64,000 bases of DNA from Nissolia schottii (GCA_003254905.1 QANU01048949.1:509879-573878), one strand, 5' to 3'. Positions 35,929 through 49,242 are shown, numbered from the stretch's first letter. The notes: a model not told the origin generated them from the sequence alone. Program-made: numbers and translations.

Positions 35929-38256
35929 CTACTTGCTGGAAATTGTCAAAAGCAGGCCATAATGATCACTAGGCAAAACAGGGAGTACCAGTTGTTTTGT
36001 CTCTTTTCTTACTTTCTTCTCTTTGATGTATGAGGTATCAGGTATTGCATCCATCCCAATCATGTCAATACTGATTACCTTCAGATCACGGAAACAGCAT
36101 ACAAAGCGATCTAATCGCATTTGGAGATTATGGTTGCCTGATAACATCCGGTTTGATTTGGTATCATATGTCAAACCACTTTCCTTTGGCCTTAGCTCAG
36201 ACCAGGCATCAATCCACCCATCCGGTAAAGGAAATGAACCATCCAGTTTGTCGTTCCAGTTCATGTCGCCTCCAAAAATAACATTTGGGTACTTCTCGAG
36301 CAAGTTCACAGCTTCATTGGCCTGCTGCACTCGTTCCTTGCTGAACATCTGATCCCATTTCGGAGGACCTGGACAGGGGCTCTCAAGATGGCTAGTGGCA
36401 ACAACCAAGGACTTGCCACCTAAAGCTTCAACCTCAGCGATGCAAAGTTCTCTTCCCATTATAGAATTGCTAAAGGGTTCACAGCTGAAAGATTTCACAG
36501 GCAGCTTACTTAACTGCAATAGATTTGAGAAGTATGTCAGTAACTTATAGGTCATTTTTGGGACCCAACAGTCAAGAACAAATAATAAGGATTGGATAAG
36601 TAAAATAGGATATTATTGAATAAAAATCAAAAGGCTGGTTCCTCTTCAAGGGCTGGTTCCCTTAACAACTCAATAATAAATCCACACCCTAACCTAAGGA
36701 GGATACTCCTATTTATAATAGTTATTATTCCTAATTTACTCCTAAGATAATAACTAGATAAATGCTAACAATTAAAGATAAACTAATAAAGATAAAATAG
36801 ATAAACTAACTAATAAAGATAAAATAGATAAACTAACTAGTTGTTTTCTTATCCTTCCTAGTATAAATTTTCCATATTAAGGGGGTTTTTCTCTGATCCT
36901 AACAGTAACGCATAACTCCTTCCTTGCCATGTAAAAGTGCTCATTCAAAGGCACATAACTTCCGACTCAAGCAAAAATACTTCCACCCAAAGAGGAGGGC
37001 CCATTAAATAACAAAACAACAACAATAACTTCACAGGATAAACTACTAAATAGAAAAATATATCGGAGTGCAAATATACAATTATCTGAGAATGAACAAG
37101 TTTGGTCCTACTTTCTGAAGAATCCCCTGAACGAACTGCATGTTAACAAGCAAAACAGTACCAATCACATCTGAAAGGTAACGGAAACAAATATCATGAT
37201 ATGCAAGTATTAGGAAATCGTCACATCAACAAATGTGCTCAAATGCACATGCGGATTACAAAGTGGGGCATTAGGACACATCAGGCAGGTTATATATCAC
37301 AGCAAGTCAGACAAAATGCAGCAAAAGATATGAACTTTACCAGCATACAAAAGTATGGCCTTTGAGCCATCTCGGAAGAAACAGAGCAACGATATGCATT
37401 CCACCAGCTGGATTGCTTGAAAATGTCATATATATTTGAAGTAACCTCCTGAGACACAAATCAAGACGAAGCCACATAAAACTTAAATAGCAACAAATGA
37501 ACACACGCAAGAAGAGCATATAATATAACTATTGAAACCTGGAAGCAGATGAAATCAGGGGAATGCAACAGAACAAGGTCACCAATAGCTTTCATCCTCT
37601 TGTGCAACTCCAAGTCCTCCCGGAACCAAACATTGTAACTCATTATCTTCAACGAACCCGAATCTTTGCCCGAACTCTCTACCACATATATAAATAAGTG
37701 ATTTAAAATAATAAACGCAAAGAGCCAAACAAAACCTAAAGGTAAATGGAGTCACAAAAACAAGCTCACCGTCAGGAGTGAGATCAATGGAGGCATCGGA
37801 GACTTTGATCTTCAGAGTCTTCACCTGTCGAAAGGAGGATGGCTCAGCAGAATCGTCATCAGAGGCTTTGGTCTTCAGAGTCTTCTTCACCAGTCGAAAG
37901 GTCGATGGCTCAGCAGAATCGTCGTCATCTGCGGCCTTTCCCTTGTTGCAAGGTCGGAGAGGGAAGAAAACGGAGCCAACGGAGGAATCGGTATCAGCGT
38001 CGAGAAGCGTGTCGTTCAAATCGTGCAAGCTGGAGAGGGAGAGAACGGGGCAGCGAGTGGCGCAGACCTCGCAAGCGGAGTTCTTGTAAGGGTTGAGGAA
38101 AGTGCATGCCTTGCACGACCACTTCGGCGACGGCGGAGAAGAAGAAGATGAGGGGCGGAGTGGGGAGGAAGGAGGGGAAGAGAAGCAGATTTGGCATTGC
38201 GATTTTTGAGAAGGAGAGTTCAGAAAGGTGCATTTTTTGCATGCCCAGGAAGACAT
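35929..38256 (-). CDS. TDP2: tyrosyl-DNA phosphodiesterase 2 (TDP2) with RanBP2 zinc fingers
   Basis: Four exons: 37770-38256, 37539-37678, 37341-37448 and 35929-36513, giving 439 aa in continuous frame. TDP2 removes topoisomerase II remnants from 5' DNA ends by hydrolysing the 5'-phosphotyrosyl bond in the nucleus. Two RanBP2-type zinc fingers occupy the N terminus (MSSWACKKCTFLNSPSQKSQ..C..C, residues 1-29, and WSCKACTFLNPYKNSACEVC at about 47-66). An acidic linker with two related DDDSAEPS repeats follows. Next is the endonuclease/exonuclease/phosphatase fold: IMSYNVWFRED (metal site), HSPDFICFQEV, TSHLESP, IFGGDMNWND and the catalytic LPSDHYGLL. All key acidic and His residues are present, so the enzyme should be active. 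The ATG at 38256 is preferred because it starts directly at the first zinc finger. The frame is open for 62 more codons upstream. Intron 3 (36514-37340) is long and contains a short tandem repeat. Confidence 0.88.
36780..36838. repeat. short tandem repeat in TDP2 intron 3
   Basis: Two adjacent AT-rich units of about 28 bp containing ACTAATAAAGATAAAATAGA. Confidence 0.8.
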
Positions 38257-40138
38257 TGCAACTGGAACGGGGAGAAATGAAGCAATTTGGGATTGTTTGG
38301 GTTTTCTAGGGTTTAAGAGAAGAGAGGATGATGACGGAGAAATTTGAAGCCGCTTTTGCAACGCAGTCAAAACGACACACACACCGAAAGGCCGCTCTCC
38401 TTTTTTTTTTTTTTTTTGATATAGTTCGAAAAGGCGAGGCACCTTCTACGAGGCCGTACGGATCTCCGGTCATCCGCTTTAAAATATACAATGAGAATAA
38501 TATTTTTGCCTCTTAACTTATTTTCTTAGACTTTCTCATAATTTTATGATGTATAAAATGAAATGACTAATAATGATTTTAAAGGGAATGATAAAGTAAG
38601 GAGTCGACGAGAGCAAGCAACTCCTTTATTTAGTTGTGAATAAAAGAATGGAAGGGATACAATGTTTCTTTTCTTCCTCCCCTCCCCTCCCCTCCCCTCC
38701 CCTCCATTTTGGATGGTAATGAAGATATAAGTATCACTCCATTGTCATTCCACTCCATCTTACCTAATAACTCCTAAACACACTTCATCTAAGTTTAGTC
38801 CTCTATTTTTATATCTATCTTTCCTTGACAAAATCAGCCTCATAACATAAAATGAAAGGATAATAGTTTTAATTTCCTTTGCACAAATAAAAGTTTTCTT
38901 ACGAGATAGTTAATGTAAAAATTAACCATTTTTATTAATATTACAGGACAGGTACTCTGTATCTACTAATGTTTATTGTAATGGTGGAAAATTAATTTCT
39001 TTGTTTAAACTGATTTTATTTGTATCTATAAATATATTAAAAAGGGATATAATGATTCAAACAAATGTGACTAAACCGAGATTGAAATTATCTGTCCCTT
39101 TATTAATAGTATAGATAAATGTGGAATATGAGTTATCTCTTTCACAATATTAAGGGCACATAGAAATTAATTTTTTTATTAATATAAAAGTGTTTGACAA
39201 TGAGTTATCTCTTTTCACAATGTTTAGGTTCCCATAGAAAAATTAACTTAGTTATATGACTTAATTTATCACATCCATAATAAATTTTATATAGTCATTT
39301 AATTATATATTATGTTTAACTCAGGTAATATTTATCAATAAAATTATATACATATATGTATTTAGTTGATTAATAATATAAAATATATTTCGCGAATAGT
39401 ATAACAAAATCAATGTTATTTATCGTAAAAAAAATAATACCTTATTTTATAACTTTTTCTAAAAAGAAAATATGAAAAGATCCATTCCTAAATAAAAATA
39501 TGTGCCCCAAAAAAACAAGTGATTGAGATAAATAAATAAAAAATTCAGAACATTTTCATTTTAGAAAATAATAAGAGAGACCAAACCGGTAGTTTCAAGT
39601 CTTCAATTACCAGTTTCAGCTACATTTCAAATCTTTTTCCTTCCTGAGCAAAGGAAATTGTTCCTCTAAACTAAATTTTTGTAGGTATATCTACGATGAA
39701 AGAGTAAAGAAACATCTATCCTAAATTAATAAAACTCATCATAATCGAAACTTAAAACTAAACGATTCAAAGACAAATGCCCTCTCACTTTCTTAACGAG
39801 CTTCAAATAGAATAAGGTCCTTTCTTTTATATAGAAAAAAGAAAAACTTTCATGACCTAGAAAAGTGACCAAAATTATGGACCTCCAACTCGTTATGGAT
39901 ACATATTCTACACAAATTAATTAACAAATATAATTTTAAGAAATACATAAGTTAATTACAAGAGCTCCACAAAATTATTCACCCTACTTTCTCACAACGA
40001 AGCACCTATCATAAGCAGTTAGGCACTAAATATAGACCTGCATATCCTCCACGATCCATTTTTATGATCCCATCGTTTACTCTAAGAAATTCAAAATTCC
40101 AAGGTAAAAAAAAAATTGAATTATTTGCATTTTGCACC
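38257..40138. other. intergenic between TDP2 and GH17 genes
   Basis: The left part is the TDP2 promoter region. A (CTCCC)n run is at 38677-38705. The rest is AT-rich with no recognised feature. Confidence 0.5.
38677..38705. repeat. (CTCCC)n microsatellite
   Basis: About five to six perfect pentanucleotide units, all pyrimidine on the plus strand. Confidence 0.9.
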
Positions 40139-42577
40139 TCACAAAAAGACTAACAACCAAGTTGGAAAATATGCAGCCAATAAAATGTGCAAAACGTTGC
40201 ACACAACACTTATCATGAAGCTGCTGCTGCTGCTCAAGGTTCTGAACCTAAACTTCTCCCCTGCACTGCTCGATTGAGTAGAGTTCACGACATCCTTTGT
40301 CTTGTTGCTTACTTTCTTGCTGCATCAATCACACCAATGAGGAAGCACATTTAGGTAAAGTAGCAAGTTGTTAAATAAAATTACAAATTCAAAGGGTTCA
40401 AAATTTGAAAATAATAAAGATTCTTCTTATGATAGGAAAATGATAACTAAAAAACAACAAAGCAACAAACAAACAAGCAGGCAGAAATTTGTTTCTTACC
40501 TTCCAGGAAATACACAGCTCCCGTGACCTGCAAAGGTATTCCCCACAAAGAAAAATGAAAAAATCATATTAACCACAATTGTTACACCTGCCAGGACTAG
40601 AATGGAATACACAAAATCGTGGAGCCCATTTTACATTCATGCAATGCAATCTATAAACAGATTCACAGAAAATTAAATTGCGTACTTGATGTACGTGACT
40701 AAGATTGCAAGCAAGACTTTATAGTAAAAAAAACATAGAAAGAAAGAAAAATAATTACTACTAGTACTAGTATGTGAATGTGAAGGAAAGGTAATCTAGA
40801 AACACGGTCCAGAATCTTCGCAATTGTGAAGGAGGGAGGGGGGGGGGGGGGNAGCATCCAATTAGGGCCGTATGGTTGATGGATTGGTTTATGTCACGGT
40901 TCTCTCAAAGCAATTTCCCATTTTCAACTTTTCACATAGTAAGTGGGTGCCACATTCAAATGCCTTTCATTTCAGAAATCATTACCTCACCACAATTCTG
41001 CTATTTTTGAATTATTCCAATCATTATCAGTAAAGTAAGTTCCTTAACCTTCCCTTACTCACGGGCCATTAATTTCGGTTGTTGAGCTGTATTACCATAA
41101 ACTAACCCAATTAGGCAAAATAAGAGAGGCTGAGAAAGAAATCATCATTAGAAGTGCCAAAATTGGTGCCAATTAGCAATAAACGCTGCACAGCCAACTC
41201 AGAAGGAGGACACTTACTGGGATCAGTGGTGGTGATCATAGCCACTCCCTTGAAATCACAAGTCCCAGGAGCCCTTCCTTCCTTCTGGTAATAGCTGTCA
41301 AACGCATAAGAAGCGTGGCCCTTGACATTATTGGGCTGGTAGCAACTCTCGCCGGGCTGAATCTCGGAGCAGTTGGCCCGGCCCGGCCCGCAGGCCCAAT
41401 CAAGCGCAGCCTGCAGAGTCTTAGAGTCAAAACCATCCATAGCAATGCAGTAAGTACGGTTGGTGGTATCGTTGGCCAGAAAAGTCCCAATGCCGGAAAC
41501 ATGGAGCAGGTAGGCCGGCGTGGTGTTGCCATGGAAGAGCCCCCAATTGGCCTCCGAAAGAGGCGGAGCCCTCAAATCCTCGTTGAAGAGCTCGTAGATG
41601 AAGACGCTGGAGGTGGTCTCGGGGTGCAGAGGGGTCCCACCGCGATCGAAGACGTGGCTGATCAAATTGGAATTGTAGGTGTCGGCATTGTCCTTGGTGG
41701 CGTATGGCTCCTTGGAGTCGCCCTTGGAAGGCCACCCTGTTTCGGTGACGAGGACCACCACGTCGGTGACGTTGAGGTTCTTCATGGAGAAGTAGGCGGC
41801 GTCCACCATGGCGTCGAGGACGTTGGTGTAGTGGAGGAGGGTGTTGGGGTCCACCATTTCCTTCGAGGGGGTTAGGGGTTTGAAGAGGGCGTTGTCGAGG
41901 GGAACCACGCCCTTGTTCTGCATGAACACGTAGTAAGGGTAGAGGTTCATCATCAAGGGGGAGTTGGTTCTGGAGAGGAACTGGAGGAGGGGGAGGAGGA
42001 CGCTGGAGGTGAGGGACTGGTTGAAGAAGGACTGGGAAGGGGGGAATGGGTCGAGGATGATGGACGCGGCGTGAGGGGTCGACACCTTGATGTGCCGGTG
42101 GAGGTTGGAGGCCACGAGGGCGTTGTACAGGGAGTTCAGGGCGGGGAGGAGGAGGGGGGCGGAGGAGGGGACGCTGGTCAGGACCTCGTCGCCCACGGAG
42201 ATGGCCGTGATGAGGGTTTGGGGGAAGAAGGAGAGGACGTTGCGGTCGATCCAGGAGGCGGCGGTGGTGTTGGAGGAGCCGATGGCGAGGAGCTGGTTGT
42301 TGGGGACGCCGATGACGACGCGGATGTTGGTGCCGGAGAGGGCCTTGAGGATCTCAGGGTTGGCATCGTAGATGCGGATGTGGCTTATCTTCTGCAGCTG
42401 GAGGAACGCAACCAGGTCGGAGGGGGACACAAGGTTCGAGACGTCGGTGCCGATGTTGACCCCGACGAATGGCTCCTTGTCTTCTTGTTCCTCGCTCTGG
42501 TTCTGCTGGGCTGCTGAGAATGAGGAGAGGAGGAGGAGGAGGAGGAGGAGGAGGAGAGTGGGCTTAGAGTGCGCCAT
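40139..42577 (-). CDS. GPI-anchored glucan endo-1,3-beta-glucosidase (GH17 + X8)
   Basis: Three exons: 41218-42577, a 28-nt microexon 40500-40527, and 40139-40319, giving 522 aa with matched phases. The enzyme hydrolyses beta-1,3-glucan (callose) at the cell surface. The N terminus is a signal peptide with a poly-Leu run encoded by a GGA-rich repeat. The GH17 barrel starts at VGVNIGTDVSNLVSP. The proton donor is in AISVGDEVLTS (the usual Asn before Glu is Asp here) and the nucleophile in LVTETGWPSKGD. A Cys-rich X8/CBM43 domain follows (TYCIAMDGF, ALDWACGPGRANCSEIQPG, SYYQKEGRAPGTCDFKG, and the final Cys in GSCVFPG supplied by the microexon). The third exon encodes a Ser-rich stretch and a hydrophobic tail (about VCNVLHILLAAYFPTWLLVF), the form of a GPI-attachment signal. 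Reading exon 1 past its donor site would remove the last Cys and the anchor. The coding exon is much more GC-rich than its surroundings. Confidence 0.9.
40500..40527 (-). other. 28-nt microexon of the GH17/X8 gene
   Basis: Flanked by TTTGCAG and GTAAGAAAC on the minus strand. It reads S-HGSCVFPG-S in phase between the two larger exons and restores the conserved X8 C-terminal Cys. Confidence 0.85.
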
Positions 42578-45500
42578 GGAGGAAGGAAGCCAACTTCACT
42601 GCCTCATCCCCTGCTCCTGCTCCTTCTTGCATTATCTGATGGAATAATTTTTATTTAAATTTATTTATTCTTTGTGTGTTTTTTGGTTTGAAATGAAATG
42701 AGGGGAATATTGATAATAACGAAGGGGTAGGTGGAATTTTGAAATTTCTTGGTGAACAGGAACAGAGGAAGAAGCTCGCTGCTCACAGTCACAGCAGCAA
42801 AGGGGATTTTAAGAGGAGAGATGGGAGATCTAGCAAAGTAGCAAGGGAGACTTGTTGAATTTTCATCTGCCGTATGTATTGTCTAAAATAGCCTTTCTAT
42901 CGGCAACTCCGCACAGTAAACAAAAACAGAAACAATTTTTTCTAATTAAAAATTTTGAAAAAAAAATGGTTTTTTCTTTATTTATTTATTTATTTATTTT
43001 CTTTCCACTAATTCACACCAACGTTGTGGCAGCAGAGGATTTGATTTATAATAATATCATCAGCAAAGCAAAATAGCAATCCAGGACGAGGCTGCAAAAA
43101 AAAAAAGGGCAAGAAAACAAAACAAAAAAAAAATCTCACGGGCTTGGATTTGGGGAAAGGGTCTTGCTTTGTTGATCAGAGTTTAGGCATTTGCGCAAAA
43201 GGGAATTAAAAAAAAAAAACAGAAAATTGTCGGACTTGGGGTAACTTTTGACGACGCGGCTGGGGTTATTCTGTGACTAAACTGTTCTTTAGCACAAAGC
43301 AATGGGCAATGGCTTTGCCTTGTGGTACTAATTCCACCTAATTTTTGTTTTATTAGCCGTTGAATCGAAGAAGGTTTTTAAAATTGCAACACGAAATACT
43401 TGCTTGTTCAACCTTGTTTAGATTACAAAAAGAATCAAAACATGACGCCCTATATAAGATTAGTAACCCATGAATTATTTGGCCTTTTAGGGTATATATG
43501 TTCATAACTGCATATCTAAAGTCTCGAATTCGGGACTTTGCTTAAGCGATACCAAGTTGTTTACTACTTGGATCAACCCCCTGAAAATATGCTTTTCTTT
43601 TCATGTTACTTAACACCAACACGCATGAGAAAGTTGAAGTTTTTATTGAGTACTATGCACTGCATTTATTTATCGAAATGTAAGGAATAAAACAAGCAAA
43701 TACAGGGAGTGGCTTTGGTAGTGATTTAAACATGTGAGGACTCTGTCAGCAATAAAACAAGCATGATTCAGAAAATTAGCAGCCATAGCACTATTGCTCC
43801 GGAAGCAAACAGAGAAAAACAAGTGGCTTCGTTAATTACCAAAATCAGCTAGAATGTTCATGAGTTTCATGAGCAAATAATGGAAAGACAGGTACTGAAC
43901 CAGGGTGACAGACTCACATGTGCTTGCCCATTACCACACCATAGAATATATACATATAGGACTATCACAGGCATCGAATCAGCCTTTCACCATTGTCAAT
44001 TCTATGAATACCTCTTATTCTATTGGTTGCGTTATCTCATGGAAGGTAACTTAATTTGTGCCACCATTTTACCACATACTACTATATATTTGCAACTTTG
44101 AACTTTTGGTTTTAATTATAATTGCAATAATTAGTTAAAGAATAGCAATCATCATGTTTTCTTGAATATTGAGATGTCACAACTCATGCTCACTAAAGTA
44201 TACTATATTTTAACATATTAAAATAACTTAATTTAGGGTTCCCAAGCCTATCAAAATTTAAGAATAGACCTTTAACTGGAAAAGAGAATAAAAAAGGCAA
44301 AAAGGCCTAAATAGACATAATAATGGTTATATATTAATTAACAAAACTTTTGTTGCAATGTTGCTGTTGAACTTGAAACAGTCATGAGCTGTTCTGGTTA
44401 ATGGAGGAAAAGAGGGATATGCTTTTAACATACAAAACGGGTTTGAGTATTCGAGCAAAATCTGAAATGGGAATCCTAGGAGCCAAAAGAAGTGGATTCC
44501 CTCTGCAATATATAAAACCATAAGTACATACACCATGGAGCAGACCTTTGTTAGTGGTAAATGCAATAGCTTTTTTTTTCACCACTTTCAATCACTGCCG
44601 CTTTTCCGGGAAGTAGCACTTTGTCGGATCAATTCTATATTATTATTTCAATGCTAACATATTTGAAAGAAATATAATTTCCTAATAGTGGTCTGGGTCC
44701 CATAACTAACACAAAATGCCAAAACATTGGTAATTTTGATAATATCTGGATTATTTTCTTGTCCCTGGTATCTAATCCCCCATCACACTAATAGCATAGC
44801 TAATTGCTTGCTCTACTTGACGAACTCTTTGGTAGTTTTTGTAGGATCAGTGGCATCAGAAAAGAGCTCTTAAAAATTCAGTAACATGAAGATAAGGTAG
44901 CAGATATGTGCCAATTGGATTTAAAATGATCACAAACACAGATTAATGGCAGAGTAACAAGTGCTAGTTGGGAAAACTGATAATAGTTCTGTATTCTGAC
45001 ACCCCGCTGCATGAAGATGTTGGGAGTGTTCAGATGATTGGACACAAGCCTGATAGAATTATCCTTGCCTCCATTTATGAATGGCTGAAATGTGATACGC
45101 AATCTTCTGTTCTTCAATCATGCATGCATAGAATTATTTTCTTCCATCCAAGGGTTAAAGTCTTTTTTTATTCAAAGTCTATGAATGGTTGTTGGAGTGT
45201 TCTTGCTAACACAGGAAAATGGTTAAATTCAGGCAAAAATTATGTCAGTTGGCCAATTTTGTCAGTTACCAAACTCTTGGTGTCCACCAACCTTCCAACT
45301 ATAGTTTTTGTTACATTTTTTTTGGGTCTTGCTTCTAGTTCTAGAATAGAGAAGTTAAACTGAACTCCAAAAAATTAGAAGAAGATAGCCAACAAATCAA
45401 AATAGCCCATAATCCAACAACTATCCTACAAAAATGAGGGATGGAAACGTCTGCACATCAAAAACTGTTTAGTTTTCTGGATCTTCCTAGGCCCGTTGTT

Positions 45501-46356
45501 TTAGTATTTGGGCTTAGTCTTTGTATGCTGGAATTATGACAAAACATACACCAAGATTCCCACTTTGAAAATGACCAAAAACAAAAGATTCCCGCTCCTA
45601 GTCATACCAAAAAGTAGTATCTTCGGACCAAAAAGTGGAAAAAAGTCATACAAAGACTTACTTATCGCAAATGTCATTTGATAATGTTTAGTTTGAAGAT
45701 GTCTTTTCCTTTTTTCTAAAGAAATTTTCGCTTCATATTAGAGTAAATGTTTTTATTTACTCTTTTAGGAGTCCTGACTAGTGCTATTAAGTACTAAGCA
45801 TTTTTTAATTAATTTTTTAAAATTATTGGATGAAAACATGAAAAGCTCCCCCATCACTTGGCCACGAGTCATACTAACTAAGAATGATTACGACACTGAA
45901 TGAGTTTAGCGACTAATATGAAACCATTTCATTATCTGTGAAATAGAAGTACCATCAAGATATTTTGCAAATTAAAAAAGAGATCATTCTTAGTGGTAAT
46001 AAGTTAAATGTGTTGCTAAAACAGAAACCACGACAAATAGCCATGCTCTTTTGCGAGGTAAAATTTGGCATTCAATCACTGGAATTTGGTAAATCCAATA
46101 TAAAGTTGAGGAATCAACTACTCACCTACAGAATGACTACTACAACAAGAAAGATAATGTAAATATCTAAAACTATTCAAAGGTACCACACTATAAAGCT
46201 GAGGATCTCATTCTGCTGAACAGGAGTCAAAATTTCCAATCTCACTCGTTTACCAGAATCTTTGAATGAATGCTACCCGGACTGCACCATGGAAACCTTG
46301 AACCTGGACTCCGTTGAATTGCAACCCACACAATCAATAATTTCTTTTTATAGGCA
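42578..46356. other. intergenic, nothing recognised
   Basis: 3.8 kb between the GH17 promoter and the APS reductase stop codon. Short open frames (42852-43076, 43880-44101, 44327-44591, 44968-45363) show no family resemblance and neutral composition. No transposon ends recognised. Confidence 0.45.
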
Positions 46357-48362
46357 TCACCTCAAGGCATTCACAAACGCCATGAGCGAATCAACATCCC
46401 TTTGTTCCGAGGGATACTTTATTGGCCGCGTTGAATGCTTAGGGAATAATAATATTGTTGGAAAGCTTCCCAACTGCAGCTCACGCTTTGCAAAGTCTTT
46501 TTGATCCTCGTCCGCTCTAAATTTACCAACCTTCACTCCTGACCCTGCTAACTTCTCTGCCAAATCAACATAAGATTCCTCCATATCCTGTTGCAATTTG
46601 GAATAAACATCCGGTTAGGCAACAAAAATTTGTAGCCAAAGTAGCCAAGGTGAGATAATCTAAACAGAATACTCAAGTCAAGGAAATTTTGTTTACCTGG
46701 CAGAAGGGGCACCATGGTGCATAAAGCACAACAAGCCATGGTTCTTTACGGTTCTCCAATTTCGCCAAATTCTCAATTCCAGCCCTGCTCAAGTTTACCA
46801 CATTCGGGTTGTTAAAAATGTCAGCAACAGATGCAGTGTCATTTGCAGCAGCGGCCCCGTTTCCATTTCCATTAAGCTGAGCAGCATCGTCCTGTTTCAG
46901 GTTTCCTTTGTGTAGACCGCACTCCTTAGCTTTGGCATCTTCCCACCACCACCTCCCCTCTCTTTCATGTTGTCCAGGTAAAACTGCCCTTGTGCACGGC
47001 TCACAGCCAATGGAAATGTACCCTTGTGAATGCAATGAATTAACAGGAACATTCATTGTCCTAAGGAAGTTCCATATGTCATGGCCTTTGACATTTGCAA
47101 CAGGGTTCCACTTTACCAGGCTGCCAATTCCACCGTCCAATCCCTCAAAGACAGGATCAACCTGAACAACAGGTACTTCGGACCTAGTACCAGGTGACTG
47201 ATCTTTTCTCTGCCCAGTTATCCATGCTCTAAGGCCCTTGAGGGCCCTCCTCAAAGGCCTCACCTTCCTCACTCGGCAGCACTCTTTATGCCCATCCTCA
47301 TAGAAAGAGAAGAGGCCCTTGCCCCTCACTAGTGCCTGAACCTCAACAGCATCAGGGAACATGTACTCAATGCGGATTCCATAATGCTTCTCAACAGCAT
47401 CAAAGAATCTGTAAGTTTCAGGGTTGAGTCTCCCGGTGTCCAGACTGAACACCCTGAAGGGACGACCCGTCAAATGCGCATACTCAATTAAAGCAACATC
47501 TTCAGCACCACTGCAATGGCAAAGCCACTCATTAAAATCCGGATACCAGATTCAGCAGTTACAATTCTAGCCAGACACTACTACATGCAACCAATCAAGG
47601 CCATTCAAAAGATGTTATTGCCAAAAGTTGAACGCCACGATAAGATCCTTTACTTTGAGAATACAACAAAATAACTTCAGGAACAATAACTTATGAGTCA
47701 CAGAATGGAGCTCCAAAAGGAATTCTTCAACTCGACAATTCCATCATATTACCCCAAAATCATTCGAATGAAGCTTCAGTTTCAATTTTCTGCAAAATTA
47801 GAAATTGATGGAGCAGGGGATGTGATGTTGATGATGTACCTGAAGGCAATAGCAATATCGTTGCCGTATTTCTGGAGGGCTTTATCCATAATTTGAAGAG
47901 GGGAAGCATTCTCAAGGTCTAACGCTAATTGTTGATAATCCTCCTCCTCTTGTGTCTCAGTAACCTCTACAAAAATTCCTCAGCACGCTTCAATAAACAA
48001 ACAACAAATCGAATCCCTTAAAAACAAAAATTGCAAACAAGGGGGCTATTACCGGAAGCAACGGTAGTTGCAGCGTGAGGGAGAAGCGAGTCCTTGCGTT
48101 GAGGTTCAGCGTTGAGCGGCTTCACTATGTTCAGTCTTCGAGATAAATTAACAACTCCGATGGGGTGGAGCCTCTCCAAAATCCTTATCGAACCAATTTG
48201 CGCAGCTGAAAGTACAAAATTCACACACGAATTAAACAAAAGAATGAGATAAATTCGAAGTTAATTCATGATAAGAATGAGATTACCTTTGGGGTCGGAT
48301 CGTGAGGAGGAGGAAGCTGATAAGGCAGTGGAAGAAGAAGGAGAAGAAAGAGACAGGGCCAT
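46357..48362 (-). CDS. APR: 5'-adenylylsulfate (APS) reductase, plastidial
   Basis: Five exons: 48287-48362, 48053-48205, 47840-47966, 46697-47510 and 46357-46587, giving 466 aa. The enzyme reduces adenylyl sulfate to sulfite with glutathione in the plastid, the key regulated step of sulfate assimilation. The Ser-rich leader ([20 protein letters not shown]) is a transit peptide. The reductase domain has the PP-loop-like [28 protein letters not shown], the [4Fe-4S] cysteines in [12 protein letters not shown] and GCEPCTR, and the catalytic Cys in ECGLH. A Gly/Asn/Ala linker leads to a C-terminal thioredoxin/glutaredoxin-like domain with active site APWCPFCQ and cis-Pro in GSFPTILLF. All catalytic and cluster residues are present and the length is normal, so the gene looks functional. 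A (CATT)n run abuts the start codon upstream. Confidence 0.95.
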
Positions 48363-48848
48363 GAATGAATGAATGAATGTAATTATTATTAGAATAATAA
48401 TTGTTATTGTTGCTTTGTGAAGATTGTGTTTCTCAGACTTGTTCCTCTCCCTTTTTTCGTTGCGGGTAACTTTGAGAGATTGGCTGCTACTGATAAATTT
48501 ATATATGCGGGGCGGCATTTCAGGTTCATTGAACCCGGACGGGATTTTGGAATCATCGTTTGTGCTTACGTGGCATGCAACCATTGGATGGATAGAAAAG
48601 ACCCCTTGCCTGCCCTCATGCCTTCCGTCAGGTCCCGTTAGTTAACCACCGTTTCCCCGATCCTTCTTTTCACTTTCGTGCATGGATTCTTCTCCTTTAA
48701 TTACTTTTTATTATTATGAATTTCTCCCCTTTTTTTTCATGCTCAACTTAGACTTTGAACAGAAAATAATAATTTATTAATCCTTAAATTTAACTAGTGG
48801 TAGACTAATTAGTCCTTACATTCATGAATTTGACAAAACAAAACTTTA
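48363..48848. other. APR upstream region
   Basis: Probable 5' UTR and promoter of the APS reductase gene, starting with (CATT)n on the minus strand. It ends at the retrotransposon target duplication. No TATA box could be fixed with confidence. Confidence 0.5.
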
Positions 48849-48853
48849 CAAAA
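48849..48853. repeat. target-site duplication, left copy (CAAAA)
   Basis: CAAAA directly precedes the left LTR and is repeated exactly at 54194-54198 after the right LTR. Confidence 0.8.
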
Positions 48854-49242
48854 TGTACCATGCCAGGGTGTTCCCCGGTGCTAATCGGATCCTAGAGCTT
48901 CCCTGTTGGTTTGGGTCGCCAGGACGAGTACCTGCAAAGACTCTGACGCTCAAGTCAGTAAAGGTTTGAAGTAGTAAGAAGATCAAGGGTAATTGGGTTC
49001 TAAGTGTACTTGGTGTGTTGCTTAGGTTTAAATACCTGAGTGGCCTCCGTGAACTTCGCCGTTCCGAGGATCTTTCGTTGAGTTCACCTTCAAAGATCTC
49101 GTTGCGTTACTCGCCAGAAGGAGGATATCACGGGTCGAAAATCTCTCTGGCCTTTGAGGGGGTGTTTAAGTCGACTTGAGTTGATCCGTGGATCTTCTGG
49201 TGTAGTGCTTCAAGATAGGCCTTTATGGCCCAGTCCATAAAA
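48854..49242 (-). repeat. 3' LTR (left copy)
   Basis: About 389 bp. It aligns along its length with 53812-54193 (for example the shared GACTCTGACGCTCAAGTCA and GTTGCTTAGGTTTAAATACC). On the minus strand it ends GGTACA. Its first bases are TTTTAT instead of the TGTTAT in the other copy, so the terminal TG is mutated. Confidence 0.85.

Noticed and set aside
36580-36910. Possible solo LTR inside TDP2 intron 3
   Set aside because: AACAGT occurs at both sides and the sequence looks repeat-derived, but TG/CA ends and a target duplication could not be fixed.
41315-42517. Plus-strand Gly/Val/Arg-rich open frames opposite the GH17 gene
   Set aside because: Antisense shadows of a GC-biased exon; the minus-strand protein has complete GH17 and X8 motifs.
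44968-45363. 131-codon plus-strand open frame as a possible gene
   Set aside because: No family resemblance, no splice or promoter support, and composition equal to the surrounding AT-rich DNA.
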